Shown here in pieces: positions 49,518 through 57,426 of a stretch of DNA of 64,000 nt. This DNA is from Glutamicibacter ardleyensis (GTDB lineage Bacteria; Actinomycetota; Actinomycetes; Actinomycetales; Micrococcaceae). Under the pieces are notes generated by a model that did not search any database, was not told the origin of the DNA, and saw nothing but the letters and a program-made list of their open reading frames with translations. Every line of letters begins with the position of its first letter. Positions within the stretch are counted from its first letter, which is position 1. The stretch lies in contig NZ_BMKX01000004.1 in assembly GCF_014644555.1 (NCBI RefSeq), positions 207,784 through 271,783 on the forward strand, in the 5' to 3' direction. The position numbers were made by a program, and so were the translations under genes.

Positions 49518-50284
49518 AAGGGAAGGTCTGCCCGGCAACCGGGCTCATGCTCGTCTCGACTACCTGGCAGACCGCCTTCCGGATCCAAGGCACGGGCTTC
49601 CCTCCGATCTCCGCTCCGTTGCGTGATAGCGGAAGTAGCAGGATGTCATGGAACCGGTTCGATATTCCCGGGGAGACCGTATATTTTGCGGATAAAGCAC
49701 TTTGCGCTTATCAGGAAGTCTTGGCACAGTTCAAGCGGAAGTTGGGCGTAGCGGACCCGCTTGCAAAAGACGCTGATGCCCTGGGCTTGAGTCTCGAAGA
49801 ATTCTATGATGCCGTGGCCTCCGAGTGGGAGGAGAAGCACTTCATGAGCTCCGGCACTCTGCCGAGAAAATGGCGAGAAGACCGCCAGCTGCATATTGTC
49901 TCAATGCCTCAGCACGGCTGGTGGGTCCATATTGAAGACCCTGAAAGCATCTGTGCACTTGAGAGAGCGATCCCCGATGTATTACTGGATTCCGGCATTT
50001 CTGCCTTGGACACCGCGGACCTTCGTTCCCAGAACCGCCTCCTAACAACGTCGGTGGCTGAACATTTAGCCTCCACCAAATTATTCGACGGCAGCCTTCC
50101 TCTAGGTATCATCTTCAGTTCGCGCCACGGATCAGGGATCAACTATGCAGTGTGGAAACAGGCATCAAAGGGCCCACTGATGAATCGCACCGACGAGATG
50201 GAAGTCCTCGCTTCCAAACCGATCAGCTTCAGGGACCCCGACCTGGAGACGGCCGCCCGGCTCTTCGGTCTCACCGTGTTCTAA
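49511..50284 (+). CDS. RES-domain toxin (NAD+-degrading)
   Basis: A RES-family toxin of about 257 residues; characterised members (MbcT, ParT, Res) destroy NAD+ or ADP-ribosylate a target. The pocket residues line up by eye: Arg in TAFRIQG, Arg in GSSRMSWNRF, Tyr in GETVYFAD, Glu in AYQEVLAQF, Ser in GIIFSSRHGS and Asn in INYAVW, so the enzyme looks active. TTG 49511 has GGAAGG nine bases upstream and overlaps the antitoxin stop, so it is favoured; ATG 49547 is an alternative without a good site. The antitoxin gene comes first, as in the known modules. Confidence 0.85.
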   Translation: MVEGKVCPATGLMLVSTTWQTAFRIQGTGFPPISAPLRDSGSSRMSWNRFDIPGETVYFADKALCAYQEVLAQFKRKLGVADPLAKDADALGLSLEEFYDAVASEWEEKHFMSSGTLPRKWREDRQLHIVSMPQHGWWVHIEDPESICALERAIPDVLLDSGISALDTADLRSQNRLLTTSVAEHLASTKLFDGSLPLGIIFSSRHGSGINYAVWKQASKGPLMNRTDEMEVLASKPISFRDPDLETAARLFGLTVF

Positions 50285-50488
50285 CCTCATCCGTCCACAC
50301 TCCCGGTGCCGACTCCCTAGGTGCGAAGGCACCGTTGCGCCACGTCGGAGACTTCGGTGCGGGCGAGCAAACCGAACTCACCTTCAAGTTCGCGCCAGGC
50401 GTGTTCAGTTGCTGTGCTAGCTCGAGCCAGTTGCGGCGGAATAGGCGTTGGCATTTTAGCCAGAGGCTAAACTCTGCTGCACATTCTG

Positions 50489-50608
50489 TGCGATGTTGTT
50501 CAATGGGTGTTTGCCGATAAGTATCCGTTTGCCGGGGGAGCGGAGCACTACGCTGCCTATCGGGAAGATGCCTCCGGCTTCGAGGTAGAGCTGGTCGCGC
50601 GGTTTTAG
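50489..50608 (+). pseudogene. 3' remnant of a VOC (glyoxalase/bleomycin-type) gene
   Basis: About 40 codons ending in TAG, with the typical VOC C-terminus: FAGGAEHYAAYREDASGFEV followed by ELVARF. An in-frame stop (TAA at 50468) and no start lie upstream, so only the tail is left. It is convergent with the MerR gene. Confidence 0.5.
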
Positions 50609-50671
50609 CCACAGTTCATGATCCCTGGCCCGTCCAAAATGCCGGGGCGCAGCAAACGTTCTGAGAACCCG

Positions 50672-51421
50672 CTAGTCGAGATTCGCTTCGATCCAGATCT
50701 GCATCGCTTCGCGGATAGCCTCGGCGTTTTGCTGTCCACCGTAGGTAGCCGCAAACCGTGCATCCGCGACGTACAACTCGGACAAGCCGGTATACGCGGT
50801 ACGGTCCGGGACGCGACCTGCCCAGTATTCGGTCACCCAACGATGATGCGCGGCAATCAGCGACTGAAAGCGTGCCCCGGAAGGATCTACTCCTGCAACC
50901 GCGGCCTCGCGCAGCGCCGTGGTGAGGTCAACGCTGCGCTCGCTATCGGCCTGGATCTGCTCCTTGCTCATTTTTTCGCGACGCTCCGCGCTTCGCTCCC
51001 ATGCGTCGTCGCCCCATCTGCCGCGTACCTCGGCTTCGTACTGGCTCTGGTCGAATCCGTCGAAAATGTCCTTGATGGTCATGCTCTTGCCTTTCGTAAC
51101 TGCGTCCAACGTGTGTTGAACTGCGGTGATTTGCTGATTGATGCGGTCTCGGCGCTCCTCCAAGAGTGCGAGATGGGAGGTGATTGCTTGAGCGAGCGTT
51201 TCATCGTCCTCAAGTACTTTGTGTATTGCCGCGAGCGGAAGCTCCAACGCGCGCAGCGACAGAATCCGATAGAGCCGCGATAATTCCGTCTCGCCGTAGA
51301 ACCGGTATCCGTTGTGTGCGACTCGGGAGGGATGGAGCAGACCGATCTGCTCGTAGTGCCGTAACGTGCGGCTGGTGAGCCCGGTCGCGCGGGCTACATC
51401 TTTAATTGGCCACTCCGGCAT
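50672..51421 (-). CDS. MerR-family regulator with TipAS-type domain
   Basis: A 249-residue regulator. The N-terminal MerR domain is IKDVARATGLTSRTLRHYEQ, GLLHPSRVAHNGYRFYGETE and RILSLRALELPLAAIHKVL; a coiled-coil dimer helix follows (about 85-115). The C-terminal 130 residues are a TipAS-like drug-binding domain with SLIAAHHRWVTEYW and LYVADARFAATYGG. TipA proteins bind thiopeptides and other compounds and activate their own promoter. A promoter with the required 19-base spacer and dyad is present at 51784-51814, in the right direction. ATG 51421. Confidence 0.92.
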   Translation of the reverse strand: MPEWPIKDVARATGLTSRTLRHYEQIGLLHPSRVAHNGYRFYGETELSRLYRILSLRALELPLAAIHKVLEDDETLAQAITSHLALLEERRDRINQQITAVQHTLDAVTKGKSMTIKDIFDGFDQSQYEAEVRGRWGDDAWERSAERREKMSKEQIQADSERSVDLTTALREAAVAGVDPSGARFQSLIAAHHRWVTEYWAGRVPDRTAYTGLSELYVADARFAATYGGQQNAEAIREAMQIWIEANLD

Positions 51422-51776
51422 TGCTGCGCTCCTTGGCTAGTTTTTGCTGGGGTTGGGGAAGTCTGCTTCGGTAGTTTTGAAATTTCCGATGACGTGTTCC
51501 TTTGATCAAGTGTGGGCCGCCATCTGCATCTGCGAATATGGCAACTGTGGTGAACCCCGGCGTTTCGAACGTTCCGGGGAGCTCGCCGGTTGCTTCGCTG
51601 AGCTGGACCGCGCTTGCTCGGAAGGATGCCGTGGCCGTGCCTGGAACCACGGTTTCTTGAGTATTGCAGATGTCTTGATGCTCTGCTCGGTGCAGGTGAA
51701 CCAGAGCAGGAGTATTTATCGCCGAGGATGGTTGCCGGGTTTTCGAACCCAGCGCGTACGCGTTGTGTTTGGTCAT
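51402..51776 (-). CDS. possible leaderless ORF before the MerR gene
   Basis: A 124-codon frame whose ATG lies at about the predicted start of transcription of the MerR-type promoter, and whose end overlaps the MerR gene by 20 bases. The product is not recognised and its composition (AEHQDICNTQETVVPGTATA and similar) is not strongly protein-like, so it may be only an untranslated leader or the relic of another gene. Confidence 0.3.
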   Translation of the reverse strand: MTKHNAYALGSKTRQPSSAINTPALVHLHRAEHQDICNTQETVVPGTATASFRASAVQLSEATGELPGTFETPGFTTVAIFADADGGPHLIKGTRHRKFQNYRSRLPQPQQKLAKERSNAGVAN

Positions 51777-51783
51777 AAATACA

Positions 51784-51814
51784 ACCCTGCCAGTTGACGT
51801 TACGTCAGAGTCAA
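51784..51814 (-). promoter_or_regulatory. MerR-type promoter with 19-bp spacer
   Basis: On the minus strand: -35 TTGACT (51809-51814), a 19-bp spacer holding the palindrome TGACGTAACGTCA, and -10 CAGGGT (51784-51789). The over-long spacer with a central dyad is the hallmark of promoters activated by MerR-family proteins. Transcription would begin at or near the ATG at 51776. Confidence 0.75.
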
Positions 51815-52271
51815 GGGTTTGGAAGCACTGGCGTCGTTAGGCCGGTCAAATCGAGATCATCGCCCATTCCCAAGCTCCGCCACGACGCTCAAATGGGATT
51901 GGACTTTTCCATGAGGGCTGAGAAATCAAAACCCCTGGCAGCTCGCAAAAGACCGGGGACTGTGCAGTCGATACTGAACGCGGTGAAGTTGCGCAGAACC
52001 GGTTGATACCCGTCATTTCCCGGTTTTGCGATCGCCAAACCTGGCAGTCATTTTCTGCGCGTCTGGGGTAGATACCTTCAAGTCTTTGCGCGTCGTCGAG
52101 CGACCCATTCTCGTATCACTGGCAGCAACGGGGGTTGGTGCCGCACCACCATATTTGTTGACTTTAAGGCGTTCGGGTATCCGGACATGGAGAGCTGCAC
52201 AAGAAGTCCACGGGCCCACCGGCAGGTAACGAGGATGCCATACCTGGCAAAGTCAGGCCGGTGACAGGGAA
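51815..52271. other. gene-free stretch
   Basis: About 450 bases between the MerR-type promoter and YaaA. Short frames on both strands have no ribosome site and no family resemblance. No repeat or RNA was recognised. Confidence 0.5.
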
Positions 52272-53051
52272 CTACTTGGCCGTAGTGAACTGATGATCCT
52301 CGGCAAGCAGGATATTCAGTGCCAAGCCCTTCTTGTCTTCCACTAGCTGCGCATCCCATTTGGTTTGCGCCAGAGCCAGCAACTGCTCGGGATTCTGCGG
52401 GGCCGCCTGCTGCTGGATCAGGAAGCGCGCGACCTCGCCGCGGGTGTGCTTGGCAAAGTGCGAAACGACCTTCGGAGTGCCATTGCGCATCTGGAATACG
52501 TTCACGGCAACACTGTTTACATTACTTGGCTTATAGGCTGCCGCGTAGGTGCTTGACCGAGCGTCCACGATCAGCTGATTTCCGGCCACCTCATCGAGGA
52601 CCGGGGTCAGCCGCTTTTTCCACCAGCTGGCCAGCTTGCCCAGCGGTTCAAGCTTGGCCGACATCGACAGCCGGTATGGCGGAATTCGGTCGCCGAAACG
52701 GACGGCGCCCCACAGGGCAGAAACAACGATGATGGAGTCGTCCGCACGCTGTTGTGCCGCGGTATCCAGTGAGGCGTAATTGAGCGCCTCAAAAAGAACG
52801 CCCGAATAAATGTCGTGCGCCTGCGCTGCGGGCTCGGTGTGCAGGGTGATATTGCGCGCTACCTCCTTGGCCAGGGACGCTCCCACGCCGAGCACCTCCA
52901 TGGCGTCCTCGCGCGCTGAAACTTCTGCAAGAGCGGCCAGGACGAGGCTGCGTTCGGTGACAAGCTCCGGGAAGGAAAGGCCATTGATGTCAAACGCCGC
53001 GCCTTCGGCGTGGGAGGTTTTACCTTCGGAAGGGGGCAGCAAAATAAGCAC
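52272..53051 (-). CDS. yaaA: YaaA/DUF328 peroxide-stress protein
   Basis: About 259 residues of the YaaA family, which lowers free iron and protects DNA during hydrogen peroxide stress in E. coli. Family motifs: LILLPPSEGKT at the N-terminus, HDIYSGVLFEALNY, SALWGAVRFGDRIPPYRLSM and the C-terminal NVFQMRNGTPKVVSHFAKHT. The start is GTG 53051, just before the conserved LILLPPSEGK; the longer frame has no family match. A GGAAG lies very close upstream, so initiation may be weak. It is more GC-rich than the accessory segment before it. Confidence 0.93.
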   Translation of the reverse strand: MLILLPPSEGKTSHAEGAAFDINGLSFPELVTERSLVLAALAEVSAREDAMEVLGVGASLAKEVARNITLHTEPAAQAHDIYSGVLFEALNYASLDTAAQQRADDSIIVVSALWGAVRFGDRIPPYRLSMSAKLEPLGKLASWWKKRLTPVLDEVAGNQLIVDARSSTYAAAYKPSNVNSVAVNVFQMRNGTPKVVSHFAKHTRGEVARFLIQQQAAPQNPEQLLALAQTKWDAQLVEDKKGLALNILLAEDHQFTTAK

Positions 53052-53190
53052 GCCTTCCAGCTTATCGGAGATCAACGGCCCTTCGTTGCACGGCGACCGG
53101 CTGCTGCGCCGCCGGAGCATGTACGAATGGGACAGTTCTGGTTACGCTGAAATCAGAAGCCTTCAACGGTCCACTCACTGAGGAAATGAC

Positions 53191-54657
53191 ATGAACGCAT
53201 CAGCGCAGGGCACAACGTCGGATTCACCCGAGCAATCCTACGACTTTGACTTGATCGTCCTCGGGGCCGGACCGGTAGGCGAAAATGTTGCCGACTACGC
53301 AACGAAGCACGGCTTGCGTGTGGCCATTGTGGAGTCGGAGCTGGTGGGAGGCGAATGCTCCTATTGGGCCTGCATGCCTTCCAAGGCCCTGTTGCGCAGC
53401 TCGAATGCGCTGCGTGCCGCACGCAGAGTGCCCGGAGCCCGGGAAGCGGTAACCGCCGGCATCAATGCCGGCGCGGTCCTCGCCCGGCGGGACGCGTTCA
53501 CCAGCAACTGGAATGATGACGGGCAGGCCAGTTGGCTGGAATCGGCAGGAATCGAGCTGATCCGCGGTGCGGGACGCCTGGTTGGGCGCGGCATCGTGCG
53601 GGTCGGCGGCCGCGACTATTCTGCTCCTGCCATCGCTGTGGCCACCGGTTCGGTCCCGGTTTTGCCGCCGATCTCAGGGTTGGCGCAAGCCAAGCCGTGG
53701 GGCACCCGCGAAGCGACATCGGCCGACAAGGTTCCTCCCCGGCTGATCATTCTGGGCGGCGGGGTGGCCGGCACCGAGCTGGCCTTCGCCTTCAGTTCGC
53801 TTGGTTCGCAAGTCACGGTGCTGGCCCGCTCGGGCTTGCTGGGCCGGGAGGAACCCTTCGTCGGCGAGTTGGTGGCCCAGGCTTTGGACGCCGAAGGCGT
53901 CGAGGTGCGGCTAGGGGCCGCCCCGGTGTCCGTGGCGCGAAATGAACAAGGGATCGTGAGCGTCCAGCTGGAAGACGGCAGCGCACTGCAAGCCGAAGAG
54001 CTGCTGGTGTCCACCGGCCGGCGCCCGAACACCTCAGAACTCGGCCTGGAAGCCATCGGCCTGGATCCGCAGTCCGGATTCGACGTGGATGACACGATGC
54101 TCGTCGCGGGTACCGATTGGCTGTATGCCGTAGGGGATGCCAATGGGCGCACGCTGCTGACCCACCAAGGCAAGTACCAGGCGCGCGCCGCCGGCGAGGC
54201 GATCGCCGCACGGCACCACGGCACCCCGTTGCTGGACTCAGAGTGGGGCACGCACGCGGCTACCGCGGATCACGGTGCCGTGCCGCGCGTGGTTTTCAGC
54301 GACCCGGAGGTCGCCGCCGTCGGGCTGACCGAGCGCGAGGCGCGCGGCAAGCACCTGGACATCCGGGTTCTCGAGCAGGATCTGGGTGCCGTGGCCGGCG
54401 CCAGCCTGCACGCAGAGGGATACACTGGCCGCGCGAAGCTGGTCATCGACGAGCGGCGCTCGGTGATCCTCGGAGCCACCTTCCTCGGCCAGGATGTCTC
54501 CGAACTGCTGCACGCAGCCACCATAGCGATCGTCGGCGAGGTGGAGATGAGCCGGCTGTGGCATGCGGTGCCGGCCTACCCCACGATGAGCGAAGTCTGG
54601 TTGCGGTTGCTGGAGCAATACCGTTTCGGGACCACCGATGTGGCCAGCGGCTCATAG
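53191..54657 (+). CDS. dihydrolipoamide dehydrogenase-like flavoprotein
   Basis: A 488-residue pyridine nucleotide-disulfide oxidoreductase. FAD fold VLGAGPVGENVADYA, redox site GGECSYWACMPSKALLR, NAD fold ILGGGVAGTELAFAFSSLG, second FAD motif YAVGDANGRTLLTHQGKYQA, and the C-terminal HAVPAYPTMSEVW bearing the catalytic His. The redox pair is C-S-Y-W-A-C instead of the usual CxNxGC, while the four-residue spacing is kept, so activity is likely but the partner (lipoyl, thiol, quinone or metal) is uncertain. It is not linked to the pyruvate dehydrogenase genes. No strong ribosome site; the sequence before ATG includes GAGGAAATGAC. Confidence 0.88.
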   Translation: MNASAQGTTSDSPEQSYDFDLIVLGAGPVGENVADYATKHGLRVAIVESELVGGECSYWACMPSKALLRSSNALRAARRVPGAREAVTAGINAGAVLARRDAFTSNWNDDGQASWLESAGIELIRGAGRLVGRGIVRVGGRDYSAPAIAVATGSVPVLPPISGLAQAKPWGTREATSADKVPPRLIILGGGVAGTELAFAFSSLGSQVTVLARSGLLGREEPFVGELVAQALDAEGVEVRLGAAPVSVARNEQGIVSVQLEDGSALQAEELLVSTGRRPNTSELGLEAIGLDPQSGFDVDDTMLVAGTDWLYAVGDANGRTLLTHQGKYQARAAGEAIAARHHGTPLLDSEWGTHAATADHGAVPRVVFSDPEVAAVGLTEREARGKHLDIRVLEQDLGAVAGASLHAEGYTGRAKLVIDERRSVILGATFLGQDVSELLHAATIAIVGEVEMSRLWHAVPAYPTMSEVWLRLLEQYRFGTTDVASGS

Positions 54658-54700
54658 CGGGAGTCGGCGCGAGCAAACTGGCGGGGCTAGAATGGTTAAC

Positions 54701-55058
54701 GAATGGGATGACTAGGCGATCGCGTGCCGTGCAAACGGCCCGAGGAACGTCCGGGCTCCACAGAACAGGGTGGTGGGTAACGCCCACTCGGGGTAACCCG
54801 CAGGCTAGTGCCACAGAAAATAGACCGCCAGGTTTTCCTGGTAAGGGTGAAACGGTGGTGTAAGAGACCACCAGCATTCCGGGTGACCGGGATGGCTTGG
54901 TAAACCCCACCCGGAGCAAGGTCAGACAGACTGCGTTATGAGGGCTGTTCGCCCCATGCAGTCGGGTGGGCCGCTAGAGGCTGTCGGCAACGGCAGTCGT
55001 AGATAGATGATCGTCTTCGCGCAAGCGGACAGAACCCGGCGTATCGGTCATCCCATTC
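54701..55058 (+). ncRNA. rnpB: RNase P RNA, bacterial type A
   Basis: Catalytic RNA that matures tRNA 5' ends. The ends pair (GAATGGGATGA with TCATCCCATTC, helix P1). Universal segments are present in order: GAGGAACGTCCGGGCTCCAC (P3-P4 side), ACAGAAAATA, GGGTGAAACGGT, GTAAGAGACCACCAGC, GGTAAACCCCACCCGGAGCA and the 3' GACAGAACCCGG pairing region. Length about 358 bases, normal for actinobacteria. Confidence 0.97.
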
Positions 55059-55242
55059 ACTGACCACTCTGGTGAGATGATTCACAGGCGTCAGGCTCCG
55101 CTTCGCGGGTGCACCGTCTAGAATAGATACGTACTTGCGGGGATGATCCTGTTACCCCGCGCCACCGCAAAAGCAATGGTGCTTCTCACGGTGCCAACCG
55201 ACTTTATGGATCTGGAAGTCGGCTGAAATGGAAGGATTTTCT

Positions 55243-56703
55243 GTGACCCAGCAGTCTGTCGTTGCCCAGGAAGAATGGAGCGGGCGCGAAGAGCTCGCCG
55301 AGGCCATGATTCCACTGATCGGACGTCTTAACCGCAATAACAATGTGGTGACCTCGATCTACGGCCGTAAGTTGATCAACCAGTCCGCCATCGACATCAT
55401 CAAGGCCCACCGCGTAGTGCGCCGGATCGATGGCGAAGAATTGGCGTTGACCACTACGATGCCAATGCTTGAAGCAATTGAATCCTTGAACGTTGGTTCG
55501 GTTTCCGTTGATTTGGGCCGGCTGAACAAGAAGTTCGTCGAATCCGGATCGAAGGATCTGAACGCATTCCTCACCGAAGAACTCGGCGAGAAGGTCGGCC
55601 AGGCTGGCGCCTCCGACAGTGAGCCGCAGGACGTCGTGCTCTACGGCTTTGGCCGTATCGGCCGCCTGCTGGCACGCATCCTCATCGAACGTGGCGGCTA
55701 CGGCCTGCGCCTGCGTGCCATCGTGGTGCGCAAGGGCTCGGATGACGACATCGTCAAGCGTGCTTCGCTGCTGCGCCGCGACTCGGTCCACGGACGCTTT
55801 GACGGCTCGATCACCGTAGACGAGGCCAACAGCACCATCTTGGCCAACGGCACCCTGATCAAGGTCATCTACTCCAATGATCCAACCACCGTTGACTACA
55901 CCGAGCATGGCATCAACAACGCCATCGTGGTGGACAACACCGGCCGCTGGCGCGATGAGGCTGGCTTGTCCCAGCACTTGCAGGCCAAGGGCGTTGCCCG
56001 CGTGCTGCTGACCGCACCGGGCAAGGGCGATCTGAAGAACATCGTCCACGGCATCAACGATTCCTGGATCACCGCAGATGACAAGATTGTCACCGCGGCG
56101 TCCTGCACCACCAACGCGATCACCCCGATCCTGAAGGCACTGAACGACAAGTTCGGCGTCATCCACGGACATGTCGAAACGGTTCACTCGTTCACCAACG
56201 ACCAGAACCTGATCGACAACTTCCACAAGGGCGAGCGCCGCGGCCGTTCGGCAGCGCTGAACATGGTGATCACCGAAACCGGTGCCGCCAAGGCAGTAGC
56301 CAAGGCCCTGCCAGAGCTCGAAGGCAAGCTGACCGGTAACGCGATCCGCGTACCGACCCCGGATGTCTCCATGGCAATCTTGAACCTCAACCTTGAAAAC
56401 GGGACCACCAAGGAAGAGCTCAACGCATACCTGCGCGAAGCTTCGCTGACTTCCAGCCTGCACCGCCAGATCGACTACATCGATTCCCCTGAGGTGGTGT
56501 CCACCGACTTCGTCGGTTCACGCCGTGCGGGCATCGTTGATGGTCTGGCGACTATCGTCTCGGACAAGAACGCTATCGTCTACGTCTGGTACGACAACGA
56601 ATTCGGTTACTCCTGCCAGGTAGTGCGCGTGATTGAGTCAATCGCCGGCACCCACCCGGTAGCAGTTCCTGCAGTACAGGCGCAGACGGCAGCTTCCGTC
56701 TAA
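55243..56703 (+). CDS. gapB: glyceraldehyde-3-phosphate dehydrogenase, long form
   Basis: About 486 residues, far longer than the usual 335, because of a 125-residue N-terminal extension (AEAMIPLIGRLNRNNNVVTS, SIYGRKLINQSAIDIIKAHR). The core has GFGRIGRLLARIL, catalytic Cys288 in TAASCTTNAITP, the HSFTND loop and WYDNEFGYSCQVV. This layout matches the gluconeogenic GapB of Corynebacterium glutamicum. The start is GTG 55243 with AAGGA seven bases upstream; ATG 55228 is possible but would overlap that site. A gluconeogenic preference is an inference from the family. Confidence 0.93.
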   Translation: MTQQSVVAQEEWSGREELAEAMIPLIGRLNRNNNVVTSIYGRKLINQSAIDIIKAHRVVRRIDGEELALTTTMPMLEAIESLNVGSVSVDLGRLNKKFVESGSKDLNAFLTEELGEKVGQAGASDSEPQDVVLYGFGRIGRLLARILIERGGYGLRLRAIVVRKGSDDDIVKRASLLRRDSVHGRFDGSITVDEANSTILANGTLIKVIYSNDPTTVDYTEHGINNAIVVDNTGRWRDEAGLSQHLQAKGVARVLLTAPGKGDLKNIVHGINDSWITADDKIVTAASCTTNAITPILKALNDKFGVIHGHVETVHSFTNDQNLIDNFHKGERRGRSAALNMVITETGAAKAVAKALPELEGKLTGNAIRVPTPDVSMAILNLNLENGTTKEELNAYLREASLTSSLHRQIDYIDSPEVVSTDFVGSRRAGIVDGLATIVSDKNAIVYVWYDNEFGYSCQVVRVIESIAGTHPVAVPAVQAQTAASV

Positions 56704-56780
56704 GCCAAAGCAGTAGCGCCTCGCCCCGATCCTTGGATCACGGGCGGATTCATTCAAGCGGTCGACGCATCACCAGACGG

Positions 56781-56990
56781 CTAAGGCACTAGCAATAGTT
56801 CACCAAGAAGCTCGGCTGGAATTTTCCAGCCGAGCTTCTTGCGTGGACGCCCATTGAGCAAATGGCACACCCGTTCCAAGTCCTCCGGGCCGTACACCGA
56901 AAGATCAGCGTGCTTTGCGCGATGGATCTGTTCGAATCTCCGCTCTGGCGCAGTGCGTAAATGCGTTTTCGTTCCTGCAGTGAAAGAAAT
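56781..56990 (-). pseudogene. IS30-family transposase remnant
   Basis: The minus-strand frame ends with the C-terminus of IS30 transposases: DLSVYGPEDLERVCHLLNGR followed by PRKKLGWKIPAELLGELL. The catalytic part is absent. A near-perfect hairpin (56805-56840) lies inside the fragment. Confidence 0.75.
56805..56840. terminator. hairpin, possible terminator downstream of gapB
   Basis: AAGAAGCTCGGCTGGAA and TTCCAGCCGAGCTTCTT form a 17-bp stem with a 2-base loop, about 100 bases after the gapB stop. It coincides with the IS30 remnant, whose coding sequence is naturally palindromic here, so the terminator role is uncertain. Confidence 0.45.
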
Positions 56991-57251
56991 CCTGGAGGAG
57001 TTCATTTTCTCCAAGGCCGCTATTCCTGGCGCCTGTCTGATACCCCTGACGTAAGAGCGTGGGCTGGTGTCTGTCCGGGACAGAATGAGTCCGCTGGCCG
57101 GTCGAAGTCATCACATACCCGGGGTGCCCCTCTCCTTTTCGGCAGGGGTTTCACCTGATTTCTTCAATAAATTTTAACTACGAAATCTGGGCATTGAACA
57201 ATAACCTGAGCCCACCGTCACGAACCGGGCAGGTATCTGCCAGGGCCCGAG

Positions 57252-57410
57252 TCAAGCAGCTAATGTATCTGGAACCTCGTAGCAGGTGCCGTCCCCCAGC
57301 CTCGCAAAGATAACGTCGCAACGGCGCCTGGCCAATGCGATCACAGCCTAGTTGTGCCGTTTTCCTGCAGCTCGTTTCTCGTCGTAGTGCGTCCAAGAAA
57401 CCTGGTCCAG
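57252..57410 (-). pseudogene. IS110-family transposase remnant
   Basis: Reading on the minus strand from about 57400 gives WTHYDEKRAAGKRHN, an in-frame TAG where the family has Gln, then AVIALARRRCDVIFARLGDG and a stop. This is the C-terminus of IS110/IS1111 transposases. It is only about 50 codons long, with an internal stop, and lies 17 bases from the multicopper oxidase stop codon. The 57015-57250 stretch beside it holds nothing I recognise. Confidence 0.75.
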
Positions 57411-57426
57411 ATCCACAGTGGCGGTA

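Noticed and set aside
50285..50440. Plus-strand stretch with PLRHVGDFGAGEQTELTFKF resembling a cupredoxin-type domain
   Set aside because: No start codon or domain boundaries, directly continuous with the RES toxin stop, and no copper ligands; more likely chance or an unplaceable relic.
55204..56463. 419-codon minus-strand frame opposite gapB
   Set aside because: A shadow of a certain gene with an unmistakable GAPDH active site on the other strand.
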